Assembly: GCA_021781075.1 (NCBI GenBank)
Contig: JAJXXN010000156.1
Span: 1 to 15,117, forward strand
From: Acidobacteriota bacterium
GTDB taxonomy: Bacteria; Acidobacteriota; Terriglobia; Terriglobales; Acidobacteriaceae
Length of the DNA stretch: 15,117 nucleotides
Direction of reading: 5' to 3'
Shown here: piece by piece, positions 1 to 7,687 of the stretch
How the letters are laid out: each line of letters starts with the position of its first letter
Numbering within the stretch: position 1 is the stretch's first letter
The notes under the pieces: model-generated
Seen by the model: the letters and a program-made list of their open reading frames with translations, nothing else
What the model was told of the DNA's origin: nothing
The model's database searches: none
Position numbers and translations under genes: made by a program

Positions 1-9
1 TTCCGATCT
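1..9. other. Probable Illumina adapter remnant (left end)
   Basis: The first nine bases, TTCCGATCT, are identical to the 3' end of the common Illumina adapter stem GCTCTTCCGATCT. The reciprocal start of the same stem (AGATCGG) closes the window at 15111-15117. The adapter sequence is established knowledge. That both ends are untrimmed adapter rather than genome is an inference, but it fits the ruvA reading frame, where Phe-Arg-Ala-Ala is followed by Asp-Arg coming from these bases. Confidence 0.85.
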
Positions 10-581
10 GCGGCGCGGAAGAGCTCGTCAAAGCTTTCGCTGAGTGATTTATCCCTGGCCACGGCTTGTTCGATTGCCTTCTCCGCTGCGGCGCGTTGAT
101 AGCCAAGGTTTGTGAGCGCGGAGAGGACATCCTCAACGGCGGCGCCAAGAATTTTGGCGGCAACGGGCGCGGTGGCGAAGTCCTCAAGCTTGTCCTTGAG
201 TTCAACGACCAGCCGCTCGGCGAGTTTTTTGCCGACACCGGGGATGCGCGTGAGCTGGGCGTGGTCCTGGGATTTGATGGCGGCGACGACGCGCTGTGGT
301 TCGAGCCCGCTGAGCAGTGTGATCGCGAGCTTGGGGCCGACACCGCTGACGGTGATGAGCCGCTCGAACAAACGCTTTTCATCGCGTTCAAGAAAACCAA
401 AGAGCGCGATCTGGTCTTCGCGGACCTGGGTGTGGATGTGGAGCGATGCCTGGGCGCCGACTGCGGGAAGCGCGGTGAAGGTGGGCACGGAGATCACAAC
501 GTCATAGCCGACGCCGGCGGCCTCGACGATGACCTGGCCGGGCTGCTTGTGAAGGACGGTTCCGCGCAAATGGGCAATCAT
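1..581 (-). CDS. ruvA: Holliday junction branch migration protein RuvA (3' end cut by contig end)
   Basis: RuvA forms the tetramer that binds four-way Holliday junctions and loads the RuvB helicase during recombinational repair in the cytoplasm. The translation starts MIAHLRGTVLHK and keeps the family layout: an N-terminal OB-fold (about residues 1-62), two helix-hairpin-helix motifs (VSGVGPKLA near 78-86 and IPGVGKKLAERL near 113-124), and the flexible C-terminal RuvB-binding domain from about residue 147 (VEDVLSALTNLGY). About 191 genomic residues are visible. RuvA is normally near 200 residues, so only the last few are missing, and the final two codons come from the probable adapter. The ATG at 581 gives the canonical N-terminus, although no strong Shine-Dalgarno sequence is visible. 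It lies 58 bp downstream of alr on the same strand and is probably co-transcribed with it. Confidence 0.95.
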   Translation of the reverse strand, partial: MIAHLRGTVLHKQPGQVIVEAAGVGYDVVISVPTFTALPAVGAQASLHIHTQVREDQIALFGFLERDEKRLFERLITVSGVGPKLAITLLSGLEPQRVVAAIKSQDHAQLTRIPGVGKKLAERLVVELKDKLEDFATAPVAAKILGAAVEDVLSALTNLGYQRAAAEKAIEQAVARDKSLSESFDELFRAADR

Positions 582-639
582 AATTTGATTTTCAAGGGCG
601 GCGGGTGGCTGCCGCAAGTTCTGTTATAGCGTACCGCAA

Positions 640-1845
640 TCACGCCGAATGCACCGCAAGCCGCGGGACGCGCGCACTGATGCGGGTGAGAATCTCCCAG
701 GGGATGGTGCCGTCCGCGTGGGCGTGGTCGGTGGCGGTGATTTCGTCGTCGCCCTGGGGGCCGATGAGGATGACTTCGTCGCCGACTCCGACATCTGGGA
801 TCTCGGTGACGTCAATTGTCGTCAGGTCCATGCTGATGCGGCCGACGATGGGCGCGCGTTGGCCGCGGATGAGCAGCGAAAAGCGGTTGCCGAGCGAGCG
901 GCTGAGGCCGTCGGCGTAACCGACGGGAAGAAGGGCGATGCTCATCGGCTCGGTGGCAACAAAGGTCCCGTTGTAGCCAACGACGGCGCCGGCGGGGATT
1001 TGGCGAATTGACGCGATGCGCGTTTGCCACCTGAGCACGGGAGCGAGTTGCTGGCGCGCGGTGCTGAGTGAATGCGGCACTTCGGTTGGCGCTGGGTTGA
1101 AGTGCGGCGTGATGCCATAGAGCGAGAGGCCGGGGCGCAGTGCGGCGCGCATCTTGTGCTTTTCGGCAAGCTGTCGGAGAACCGGTGCAATTCCTGTGAT
1201 GAGGGAAGCAGAGCTGCCTAGATGAAGAACTTCCGGCTTCAAGCCTGCGTCGGCAATCGCGCCGAGCATTGCATCAAGCAATTCAAATTGCGCGCTGGTC
1301 GCGGTGGAGTAGACGTCGTCGGCGGCGTAGAGGTGGGTCATGACGCCCTCAACGCGCAGCGCCGGGGCGGCAAAAAGCGCGCGGAGAAAATGAGCGAGTT
1401 CGGCCGGTGCGACGCCCTGGCGGCTCATGCCGGTGTCGAGCTCGATGTGAACCGGGACTGAAGCGGCGTGGCGATTCTGCGCACGGGCGGCTTCGTCGAG
1501 AATTTTCAACTGCCATGCATCCCAGAGAACCGGTGTCAAATTGCGATCGAGCGCGGCTTCAGCCTGCCCTTCAAAGAGCCCGCCAAGCACCAGAATCCGC
1601 GCTGCGGGCGCAAGGGCGCGGACGGCGAGAGCTTCCTCGATGGTGGCAACGGCGAAAACCTCCGCACCCGCGTGAAGAAGAGCAGGCACACAGATCTCGA
1701 CGCCGTGGCCATAGGCATCCGCCTTGAGGACGGCAATAAGCCCCGCCTGGGGCGCTGCAAGCGAGGAAAGCAGGCGGTAGTTTGAGTCCAGCGCGGCGGT
1801 GTTGATGAGCGCGCGTGTGGTGCGGGTTGGATGCGGCGGGTGCAC
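640..1845 (-). CDS. alr: Alanine racemase
   Basis: This PLP enzyme interconverts L- and D-alanine, supplying D-Ala for peptidoglycan. It has the fold-III TIM-barrel N-terminal domain with the PLP-binding lysine K41 in AVLKADAYGHG, RPGLSLYG at 237-244, and a C-terminal beta domain. That domain carries the catalytic tyrosine Y291 (GYNGTF, from the partner subunit in the dimer), VGYADGLSR at 308-316 and GRISMD at 335-340. It ends in the usual WEILTRISARVPR. At 401 residues it is slightly longer than typical (about 360-390), partly because of an insertion after residue 245. The start is a GTG; the N-terminus (TRALINTAALDSNYR) fits the family, but no clear Shine-Dalgarno sequence supports this exact codon. 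It is spaced 30 bp from the upstream cysteine-cluster gene and 58 bp from ruvA, consistent with one operon. Confidence 0.96.
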   Translation of the reverse strand: MHPPHPTRTTRALINTAALDSNYRLLSSLAAPQAGLIAVLKADAYGHGVEICVPALLHAGAEVFAVATIEEALAVRALAPAARILVLGGLFEGQAEAALDRNLTPVLWDAWQLKILDEAARAQNRHAASVPVHIELDTGMSRQGVAPAELAHFLRALFAAPALRVEGVMTHLYAADDVYSTATSAQFELLDAMLGAIADAGLKPEVLHLGSSASLITGIAPVLRQLAEKHKMRAALRPGLSLYGITPHFNPAPTEVPHSLSTARQQLAPVLRWQTRIASIRQIPAGAVVGYNGTFVATEPMSIALLPVGYADGLSRSLGNRFSLLIRGQRAPIVGRISMDLTTIDVTEIPDVGVGDEVILIGPQGDDEITATDHAHADGTIPWEILTRISARVPRLAVHSA

Positions 1846-1875
1846 AGACCAGTGTAAACCGCGTAGAGCGGAAAA

Positions 1876-2511
1876 TCATTCGCGCTCAACCAACGCGAAG
1901 GCGACGATGGTTTCTTGCGGCGACTCGCTGCCGATTTCCTTGTTGAGCGCGGCTTCGAGCCCGTGGGGAACAATGAGCTCACTTGCGCTGATTTCATCTT
2001 CGCTTGCGGTGGTGAAGCACAGCTCGCAGTGGGCGAATGCGGGGGCATCTGTGGCGGCTCCGCCATACTCCGCGGCGTCCACGCGCACCGGCGGACCAAA
2101 GATGCGGCAGGTGAATGGCCGCCAGGCGTAGAGATCGCAGAGGCCGGTGGCGGGGTTGAGCGCCGGGCAGGGTGTGTCGTTGGCGAAGTCGTCGAACGCG
2201 GCCAAGTCTGCCTGGCCGCTGCCCAGGATGCCAGTATGCTTGTCACCGGGGAAATTCTCCGCATGATCTGCCAGCCATTGTTCTGCGCGGGCTTCGAGCG
2301 TTGCGGCCAGGGCGGGGTTCGATGCACGCAACTCCTTCATCCCGCTGCGTAGACGTGCCGCATCCAGCGCATTGATGCGGAATGCGCCATGGCAACACTG
2401 GGTGCAGCCGGGATGGCAAACGAGATGCGGCCCGGCGAGTTCGGCCGAGCGGGCGAAGTTCTGGTCGAGGATGCGGAGTAGCTCGGCGTCGCGGGGTGAG
2501 TTGTAGCCCAT
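1876..2511 (-). CDS. YkgJ-family cysteine cluster protein
   Basis: A small cytoplasmic protein of the YkgJ type (putative zinc- or iron-chelating cysteine cluster); its biochemical role is not established. Visible are C32, C36, C39 and C40 (CHPGCTQCC), then PCPALNPATGLCDLYAWRPFTC with the family signature CPxL...C..Y..RP..CR, and a final CELC. These eight or nine cysteines are the expected metal or Fe-S ligand set. The ATG at 2511 gives 211 residues and lies 5 bp after the stop of the E2 gene. A GTG at 2538 in the same frame would add nine residues and overlap E2 by 22 bp. Neither start has a clear Shine-Dalgarno sequence, so translational coupling to E2 is likely. Its place between E2 and alr suggests co-transcription, not a shared pathway. 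Confidence 0.85.
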   Translation of the reverse strand: MGYNSPRDAELLRILDQNFARSAELAGPHLVCHPGCTQCCHGAFRINALDAARLRSGMKELRASNPALAATLEARAEQWLADHAENFPGDKHTGILGSGQADLAAFDDFANDTPCPALNPATGLCDLYAWRPFTCRIFGPPVRVDAAEYGGAATDAPAFAHCELCFTTASEDEISASELIVPHGLEAALNKEIGSESPQETIVAFALVERE

Positions 2512-2516
2512 GGAGT

Positions 2517-3824
2517 TCAGACGATCGCCTGGTCCCACTGTTCAAGGTTCTGCTTGAACTGGCTCATGAATTTGCCGCTGTCGGCGCCGTCGATGATGCG
2601 GTGGTCGAAGCCAAGGCAGAAGTGCTGGATGGAGCGGATGGCGATGGCGTCGTGGCCTTCGGCGTCAGTGACAACGACCGGCTCCTTCTTGAGTGCGCCG
2701 ATGGCGAGGATGGCCGACTCAGGCTGGTTGATGATGGGAGTGCCGAACTGGTCGCCGAAGATGCCGGAGTTGGTAAGTGTGAAGGTGGAGCCGCTGGCCT
2801 CGTCGGGCTTGAGCTTCTTGGTTCGCGCGCGCTCGGCGAGGTCGGCGATGGAGCGCGCGAGGGAGATGAAGTCGAGGGCCTCGGCGGCGCGGACGACGGG
2901 GACGATGAGGCCCCAATCGAGGGCGACGGCGATGCCGAGGTTCACGTTGGCGTGGTAGTGAATGTCGTTGCCGACGAGCGAAGAGTTGACGACCGGGAAA
3001 CGGCGTAGCGCGTCAATGGCCGCGGTGGCGATGAAGGGCATGAAGGTGAGGCGCAGGCCGTATTTTTCCTCGCAGAGTTTTTTGACGCGGGCGCGGGCAT
3101 GGACGATGCGCGTCATGTCGATTTTGAAGACGGTGTGGACGTGCGGGCTAGTGGCCATGCTCTCGACCATGCGCTGCGCGATGATGGCTCGCATCTTGCT
3201 CATGGGCGCGACGGTGCCGGGGAGAGTGGAGAATGGGGCCAGAGGCTCCGGTTTATTTGGCGCGGCATGGCGGGCGGGCACGGCATGGCGCGCGGCGGGG
3301 TTGGCGATGTAGGCGAGAATGTCCTCCTTGCCAACGCGGCCGCCGAGACCCGAGCCGGTAACGTAGCGCAGGTCGATGTTGTTCTCGCGGGCGATGCGGC
3401 GGACGAGCGGCGAGGAACGAGGCTCTTCCGCGGCCGGGGCGGAAGACGGCGCAGAGTACGCAATCGACGGCGGAGCCGGTGAAGGTGCGGGCTTTGGCGC
3501 CGGGGCTTGGGTTTGGACGGGCTTTTCCGCGATGGGGGCGGGTTTTTGTGTTTCAGCGGCCTGCGGCTTTGGCTCCGCAGTGGAGACTTCGCCACCGATG
3601 ACAGCAACGACGGTGTTGACCTGCACGGTGACGCCGGCCCCGGTGCGAATTTCTGACAGTATGCCCGCAACGGGCGCGGGGATTTCTGCATCGACCTTGT
3701 CGGTGGAGATTTCGAAGAGCGGCTCGTCCTTTTCAACTTTATCGCCGACATTCTTGAGCCAGCGGGTGATGGTGCCTTCAAAGATGGATTCGCCCATCTG
3801 GGGCATGACGACTTCGGTGGACAT
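2517..3824 (-). CDS. 2-oxo acid dehydrogenase E2 component (dihydrolipoamide acyltransferase, probably succinyltransferase)
   Basis: E2 core of a 2-oxo acid dehydrogenase complex: it transfers the acyl group from lipoamide to CoA. Domains in order are a lipoyl domain (residues 1-80) with the lipoylated lysine K43 in STDKVDAE; a Pro/Ala-rich flexible linker (about 81-135); a peripheral subunit (E1/E3) binding domain (about 137-174, SSPLVRRIARENNID...GRVGKEDILAYI); and the catalytic domain (about 200-435) with FDHRIIDGADSGKF, where H408 and D412 are the catalytic pair. Its 435 residues are normal for a one-lipoyl E2. The MPQMGESIFEGTITRWLK start resembles SucB and branched-chain E2 proteins. 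Which 2-oxo acid is used cannot be settled here, because no E1 or E3 gene is in the window. A GAGGT Shine-Dalgarno sequence 8 nt before the ATG fixes the start. It is the first gene of the leftward operon. Confidence 0.92.
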   Translation of the reverse strand: MSTEVVMPQMGESIFEGTITRWLKNVGDKVEKDEPLFEISTDKVDAEIPAPVAGILSEIRTGAGVTVQVNTVVAVIGGEVSTAEPKPQAAETQKPAPIAEKPVQTQAPAPKPAPSPAPPSIAYSAPSSAPAAEEPRSSPLVRRIARENNIDLRYVTGSGLGGRVGKEDILAYIANPAARHAVPARHAAPNKPEPLAPFSTLPGTVAPMSKMRAIIAQRMVESMATSPHVHTVFKIDMTRIVHARARVKKLCEEKYGLRLTFMPFIATAAIDALRRFPVVNSSLVGNDIHYHANVNLGIAVALDWGLIVPVVRAAEALDFISLARSIADLAERARTKKLKPDEASGSTFTLTNSGIFGDQFGTPIINQPESAILAIGALKKEPVVVTDAEGHDAIAIRSIQHFCLGFDHRIIDGADSGKFMSQFKQNLEQWDQAIV

Positions 3825-3832
3825 GGTTCAAG

Positions 3833-3837
3833 ACCTC
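3833..3837 (-). promoter_or_regulatory. Ribosome binding site of the E2 gene
   Basis: GAGGT read on the minus strand with 8 nt to the ATG at 3824; it supports that start codon. Confidence 0.7.
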
Positions 3838-3875
3838 ATGGAGCACTGCGATTCAGGCGCGATGCATCAGAAAGG

Positions 3876-3904
3876 ATTATAAATTGAGCGCGTGTACACG
3901 TTCA
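3876..3904 (-). promoter_or_regulatory. Candidate promoter of the E2-ykgJ-alr-ruvA operon
   Basis: A perfect sigma70-type -10 box TATAAT (minus strand, 3876-3881) lies about 50 bp upstream of the E2 start. The best -35 candidate at 17 bp spacing, TGAACG (3899-3904), is poor. A perfect 10-bp palindrome CGTGTACACG (3891-3900) sits in the spacer and touches the -35 position, where a repressor or activator could bind. The boxes are seen; their function is inferred. Confidence 0.5.
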
Positions 3905-4117
3905 GCGGGAGAAGCAGCAGTCAAAAGGCGAAGGGATGGTGGAGGCAGGGAGGGGGCTCAGGCTTTGTTTGTATCTCAAACTGCACTTCAATCAGATGCT
4001 TAGAACAAATGCATGAAATCAGAATCTTCCTGAAGTCCTTTCATGCGGACATGGGGCACACGGCAGTAAATAGCGAATAGAGATATGTCAGTATGAGCTG
4101 GGAATATCAGCCAGTGT

Positions 4118-4216
4118 TGAGTGAGCAAAAAACAACTGCGGATTCTTCGACTCACTTTCGCTCGCTCAGAAAGACACTCATTATTCACTGCTCAAAATGA
4201 CAAGCGGTTTTGCGGC
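4118..4216. repeat. Dispersed intergenic repeat remnant (ATTCTTCGACTC/CTCAGAA type)
   Basis: The stretch contains GCGGATTCTTCGACTCACTT, CGCTCGCTCAGAAAG and then CTCAAAATGACAAGCGG. Read on the minus strand it has the shape GTCATTTTGAGC...GCGAGCGAAAGTGAGTCGAAGAATCCGCAG. I recall this kind of 'GTCATTCTGAGCGAAGCGAAGAATCCGCAG' sequence as frequent between genes in Acidobacteriota and some other phyla. About 25-30 bp (AAGACACTCATTATTCACTG region) appear inserted between the two halves. The family assignment is from memory and needs a search. Confidence 0.45.
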
Positions 4217-4227
4217 TGCGACTTAAT

Positions 4228-4247
4228 GTACGGGCTGAAGCCCATAC
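4228..4247. repeat. REP-like hairpin 3' of mutS2
   Basis: GGGCT-GA-AGCCC forms a 5-bp stem, extended by GTA/TAC arms after one mismatch, so 8 of 9 positions pair. It lies 23-42 nt beyond the mutS2 stop. It has no U-run on the mutS2-sense side, so it is not a standard intrinsic terminator. The same GGGCTnAAGCCC core recurs at 9669-9680. Confidence 0.5.
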
Positions 4248-4269
4248 CTTGCCATTGCCACTTTGATAA

Positions 4270-6747
4270 TCATTGCTTCAGGTCCACAATCGTCGCGCCT
4301 TGGCCGCCTTCGTTTTGCGGGGCTTCGGTGATGGTGGCTACATGGGGGTGGGATTTGAGGAAGTCGCGCATGGCGCGGCGGAGGATGCCTGCGCCGTGGC
4401 CGTGGATGACGCGGACCTTGGGCAGGCCGGCCATGAAGGCGTGGTCGAGGTATTTTTCGAGTTCGTCGGTAGCCTCGTCGACGGTGCGGCCGATGAGGTT
4501 GATTTCCATGCGGAGTCCGTCGGTGTTGGCGCCAGAGACGGAGACGGTGACATTTTTTTGACGGTTGGCGGCAGCAGCGGGGTTGGATCGGGCGGCGGGC
4601 GCGGCGGAGTCGGTGGCCGAGCGCGTGACCTCGGCGATTTCGTCGCGTTTGACGCGCATTTTGATGGGGCCGAGGGCGAGCTCGAAGAGGTCTTTTTCAA
4701 CTTCGCGGGTGATGCGGCCGATTTTGTTGAGGTTTTTGAGGCGAACCTCATCGCCGACGGCGACGTGGCGGAGGATGTGGGGCTGGGCGTTGGGGTCGCC
4801 AGCATCGGCGCCGGTGCGGTGTGCGACAACGGTGGAGTTGAAGCTCTGCTGAAACTCCTGCTTGAGGCGGGCGAGGCGGCGCTCGGCTTCCCTGGACAAT
4901 TTTTGTTGCGCGGCGCGGTCCTCAATGGCTCGGACAGTTTCGCGGATTTGGAAGTCAAAGTCCTTGAGGAGCGAGGCGAGCTTTTGTTCGAAGTCGCGTG
5001 TGCGGTTGCGCAGCTCCGTGTCGCCTTCGCGCTGCAGGCGGGCGCGCTCCTTGTTGAGGGCGTACTGCTCTTCGCGCGCGGCCTTGCGGTCGGCCTCGAG
5101 CTGGGTTAGCTCATTGTGCAGCCGGTCAAGAAACTGGCCGATCTCCTGCTGCTGCGTCCCGAGGCGCGCCCGTGCCGCGGCGACGATGCGCGCGTCGAGG
5201 CCGAGGCGCTCGCTGGTCTGGATGCCCGCCGAGGCGCCGGGGACGCCGAGTCGCAGGTGGTAGTTGGGGGCGAGGGTTTTTTCGTCGACTCCGGCGGCGG
5301 CGTTGGCGACACCGGGCGTGTTGGCCGCGTACACCTTGAGCGATGTGTGGTGGGTGGAGATTAAAGTCCAAGCCTGTGCGGTGAGGAAGTGGCCGGCAAT
5401 GGCGACGGCGAGGGCCGAGCCTTCCTCCGGGTCGGTGGCGGAGCCGAGCTCGTCGAGGAGGACGAGGGCGCTGGGCGAGGCGAGGCGGGCGAGGCGGTTG
5501 ATGTTGGTGATGTGCGCGGAGAATGTGGAGAGCGCCTCTTCAATGGATTGGGCGTCGCCGATGTCGGCCAGGAAGGCGGTGAAGAGCGGGAAGGAAGCGG
5601 CTTTTGCGGGGATGGGAAGGCCGGCCTGCGCCATCATCGCAAGCAGCGCGGTGGTTTTGAGGGTGACGGTTTTGCCGCCGGTGTTGGGGCCGGAGATGAT
5701 GAGCTGGCGTTGCGCGGCCTCAAGGGACAGGTCAAGCGGCACAATTTGGCCGCCCACCTCGCGGAGGCGTTTTTCAAGCAGTGGATGACGTGCGGCGGCG
5801 AGTTCAAGTTTTTCCGGGGTCAAGGCGGGCGCGCAGCAGTCGTAGTCGCGGCTGAAGCGCGCGCGGGCCTGGCAGCCGTCGATTTCAGCGAGGATTTTTG
5901 CGCCCGCGATGAGCGCCTCGGCGTAGGTGCCGGCGAGGCGGGTGAGGGCAATGAAGATGCGGTGGATCTCGGCCTGCTCTTCCTCGAGGAGGCGGACAAG
6001 TTCGTTGTTGAGCTCGATGGTTTCAAGCGGCTCGACGAACACGGTTTGACCGGAAGAGCTTGCGCCGTGCACGACGCCGGAGACGCGGCGCTTTGACTCT
6101 GAGCGGACGGGGATGACGAAGCGGTCGCCGCGGATGGTGATGACATCGTCCTGTGTGGCGCCTTCACTGGAGAGCTTGCGCAGTGCGGCACGGAGGCTGG
6201 CCTCGATTTCGCGCTGCTGTCGCTCCTGCTCGTGGCGGAGGCGCTTGAGCTCGGGCGACGCATCGTCGGCCAGCGTGCCGTCGGGGTGGATTTTGCGCTC
6301 GATGGACTCGGCGAGCGGGCGCATGGGGGTGTGCAGCGGGGCGGAGAGTTCGACTAGCGCGGGCAATCGGCCGACCAGGCGCGCGGGGGGCGATTGGAGC
6401 AGCGCCTGCCAGGCGGAGATGTCGTGTGCGAGGCGGGCAATGGACTGGAGCTCGGCGGCTTCGAGGGCGGCGCCGGCGATTTGGGATTTGGCAGCGAGGG
6501 TGGAGGGGTCGAAGAGCCCGCCGAGGGGGATGGAGCTTTGCTCGGCGAGGAGCAGGACGAGTTCGGCGGTGAGGGTGTGCTGGCGGTTGATCCAGCCGGA
6601 GTCGGTGGAAGGCAGGAGGGCGAGGATGTATTCGCGGCCGACGGAGGAGGATGCGTAGGCGGTGACGTGGGCGAGGAGGTGCGGCCACTCGAGGGCTTCG
6701 AGGTCTGCGTGGGCGACGGGCGCGGGCGTGGGTGAGAGGAGCGGCAT
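4270..6747 (-). CDS. mutS2: MutS2 family protein (Smr-domain endonuclease / ribosome rescue factor)
   Basis: MutS2 proteins are MutS-like ATPases without the mismatch-recognition domain. They have been linked to suppression of homologous recombination and, in Bacillus, to splitting collided ribosomes. The 825 residues show a MutS-III/core region (about 10-300), the ATPase with Walker A GPNTGGKT (353-360) and Walker B LVLLDELGSATD with D432/E433, and a long coiled-coil segment (about 525-640, rich in E/R/K/Q). A KOW-like linker (about 662-708) and a C-terminal Smr domain (about 745-825) with the catalytic-type motif HGHGAGILR follow. The first ATG is at 6747; an adjacent in-frame TTG at 6750 would add one residue. 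No strong Shine-Dalgarno sequence is visible. It is divergent from the rhomboid gene and stands alone on its strand. Length and motifs are complete, so it should be functional. Confidence 0.95.
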   Translation of the reverse strand: MPLLSPTPAPVAHADLEALEWPHLLAHVTAYASSSVGREYILALLPSTDSGWINRQHTLTAELVLLLAEQSSIPLGGLFDPSTLAAKSQIAGAALEAAELQSIARLAHDISAWQALLQSPPARLVGRLPALVELSAPLHTPMRPLAESIERKIHPDGTLADDASPELKRLRHEQERQQREIEASLRAALRKLSSEGATQDDVITIRGDRFVIPVRSESKRRVSGVVHGASSSGQTVFVEPLETIELNNELVRLLEEEQAEIHRIFIALTRLAGTYAEALIAGAKILAEIDGCQARARFSRDYDCCAPALTPEKLELAAARHPLLEKRLREVGGQIVPLDLSLEAAQRQLIISGPNTGGKTVTLKTTALLAMMAQAGLPIPAKAASFPLFTAFLADIGDAQSIEEALSTFSAHITNINRLARLASPSALVLLDELGSATDPEEGSALAVAIAGHFLTAQAWTLISTHHTSLKVYAANTPGVANAAAGVDEKTLAPNYHLRLGVPGASAGIQTSERLGLDARIVAAARARLGTQQQEIGQFLDRLHNELTQLEADRKAAREEQYALNKERARLQREGDTELRNRTRDFEQKLASLLKDFDFQIRETVRAIEDRAAQQKLSREAERRLARLKQEFQQSFNSTVVAHRTGADAGDPNAQPHILRHVAVGDEVRLKNLNKIGRITREVEKDLFELALGPIKMRVKRDEIAEVTRSATDSAAPAARSNPAAAANRQKNVTVSVSGANTDGLRMEINLIGRTVDEATDELEKYLDHAFMAGLPKVRVIHGHGAGILRRAMRDFLKSHPHVATITEAPQNEGGQGATIVDLKQ

Positions 6748-6796
6748 CAATAATCATGGTAGCTCTTCCACATTGTGAGAGAGAAAACGCGTTAAT

Positions 6797-6825
6797 TTGC
6801 ATCGCGCAAGCATGGCCGCTAACAT
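6797..6825 (+). promoter_or_regulatory. Candidate promoter of the rhomboid gene
   Basis: TTGCAT (6797-6802) and TAACAT (6820-6825) are spaced by 17 bp, matching TTGACA/TATAAT at 3 and 4 positions. Transcription would begin 7-8 nt later, at or next to the ATG at 6833, giving a leaderless or nearly leaderless mRNA. The boxes are seen; use is inferred. Confidence 0.35.
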
Positions 6826-6832
6826 TAAGGGT

Positions 6833-7669
6833 ATGGAAGCACAACCGCAAGCGCCGGCGCCGCAGATTCTGCCGCCGGAGGGAATGGAGCCGCGCCCAGC
6901 AAGAAGGCAGGTGCCGATTTGGCACGGTGCGCCGGTGACGCATATTCTGGTGGCCATCAATGTGCTGGTTTTTGTGGCGATGGTTGCGCGCGGAATCAGC
7001 TTCTGGATGCCGACGCCGGACCAGTTGGCCCACTGGGGCGGGACGTGCGCCGCGGACGTGCTCGCGCACGGGCAGTGGTGGCGGATTGTGACGTCGATGT
7101 TTGTGCATGTGGGCATCATCCACCTGGCGACGAACATGTGGTGCTTGTGGAACCTGGGGCTTTTGGCCGAGCCGCTGCTCGGTTCGTATGGAATTGCAGC
7201 GGCGTATTTATTGACGGGCGCGGCGGGGGCACTGCTGTCGACACTGTTCAATTTTTGGGCCGGCAATTATTACACGGTGGGGGCGGGCGCCTCGGGCGCG
7301 GTGTTCGGCCTTGCGGGCGTGCTGATTATTCTTCTCAAGTCGCCTCTATTGCCGTTGGAGCGCGGGGAGCTGAAAAAACTGCGCCGCTCGGTGATTTACT
7401 TTGCGGGTATCAACCTGCTGATTGGCCTGGGAAGTTTTTTGAGCGGCCCGATGCTGCATGTGAGCATTGACAACGCGGCGCATGTGGGCGGGTTTGGGTG
7501 CGGTTTGCTGATGGCGGTGCCGATGGTTCCACGGATTGGCGCCGAGCGGAGGCAGTTTATTGTGCGCAGGCGCATGGCAGTGGGGATGATGGTGCTGCTG
7601 CTGGTGCTGTTTGGTTTTTATCTGACGGTGCTGACGCTGCCGCCACAGGCGCCGGGTGTGGTTCAATAA
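6833..7669 (+). CDS. Rhomboid family intramembrane serine protease
   Basis: Rhomboids cleave transmembrane substrates within the inner membrane. The 278-residue protein has a Pro-rich cytosolic N-terminus (1-32) and TM1 near 37-55. The HxxxxHxxxN-type segment has H92, H97 and N101 in TM2, and TM3 is near 118-140. The nucleophile S154 in GAGASGAVFG begins TM4, TM5 is near 186-205, and the catalytic partner H217 (NAAHVGGFGCG) is in TM6. An extra C-terminal TM (about 248-269) gives a 6+1 topology. The catalytic Ser-His dyad is intact. The start is uncertain: an ATG at 6812 and a TTG at 6797 are also in frame. I chose the ATG at 6833 because a promoter-like pair points to it and no start has a properly spaced Shine-Dalgarno sequence. 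Substrates are unknown. It is divergent from mutS2 and tail-to-tail with RHS debris. Confidence 0.9.
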   Translation: MEAQPQAPAPQILPPEGMEPRPARRQVPIWHGAPVTHILVAINVLVFVAMVARGISFWMPTPDQLAHWGGTCAADVLAHGQWWRIVTSMFVHVGIIHLATNMWCLWNLGLLAEPLLGSYGIAAAYLLTGAAGALLSTLFNFWAGNYYTVGAGASGAVFGLAGVLIILLKSPLLPLERGELKKLRRSVIYFAGINLLIGLGSFLSGPMLHVSIDNAAHVGGFGCGLLMAVPMVPRIGAERRQFIVRRRMAVGMMVLLLVLFGFYLTVLTLPPQAPGVVQ

Positions 7670-7687
7670 ACCGCCGCGGCTGATGGC

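Larger units (their letters stand above)
3905..4269. other. Intergenic region without a supported gene
   Basis: Between the E2 promoter and the mutS2 stop I see no convincing gene. The short open frames here (62 codons on each strand) lack Shine-Dalgarno sequences and recognisable motifs. The sequence is less GC-rich than the flanking genes and contains two palindromic repeat remnants, listed separately. No tRNA cloverleaf was recognised. Confidence 0.6.

Noticed and set aside
3892..4188. Two 62-codon frames in the E2-mutS2 intergenic region
   Set aside because: No Shine-Dalgarno sequence, no recognisable domain, and overlap with promoter and repeat sequence.
3825..4269. tRNA or small RNA gene in the largest intergenic gap
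   Set aside because: No acceptor/T-loop pattern or conserved RNA structure could be recognised by eye.
4273..5109. 278-codon open frame antisense to mutS2
   Set aside because: It is a GC-rich shadow frame with Gly/Ala/Val/Glu-biased translation, opposite a complete MutS2 with all motifs.
6164..7123. 319-codon minus-strand frame across the mutS2 5' end and rhomboid
   Set aside because: Arg/Pro/His-rich translation typical of a shadow frame; it covers two real genes in other frames.
7346..7687. Extension of the RHS scrap frame into the rhomboid gene
   Set aside because: RHS similarity ends near 7688; the rest is antisense to the rhomboid coding sequence and only happens to be open.
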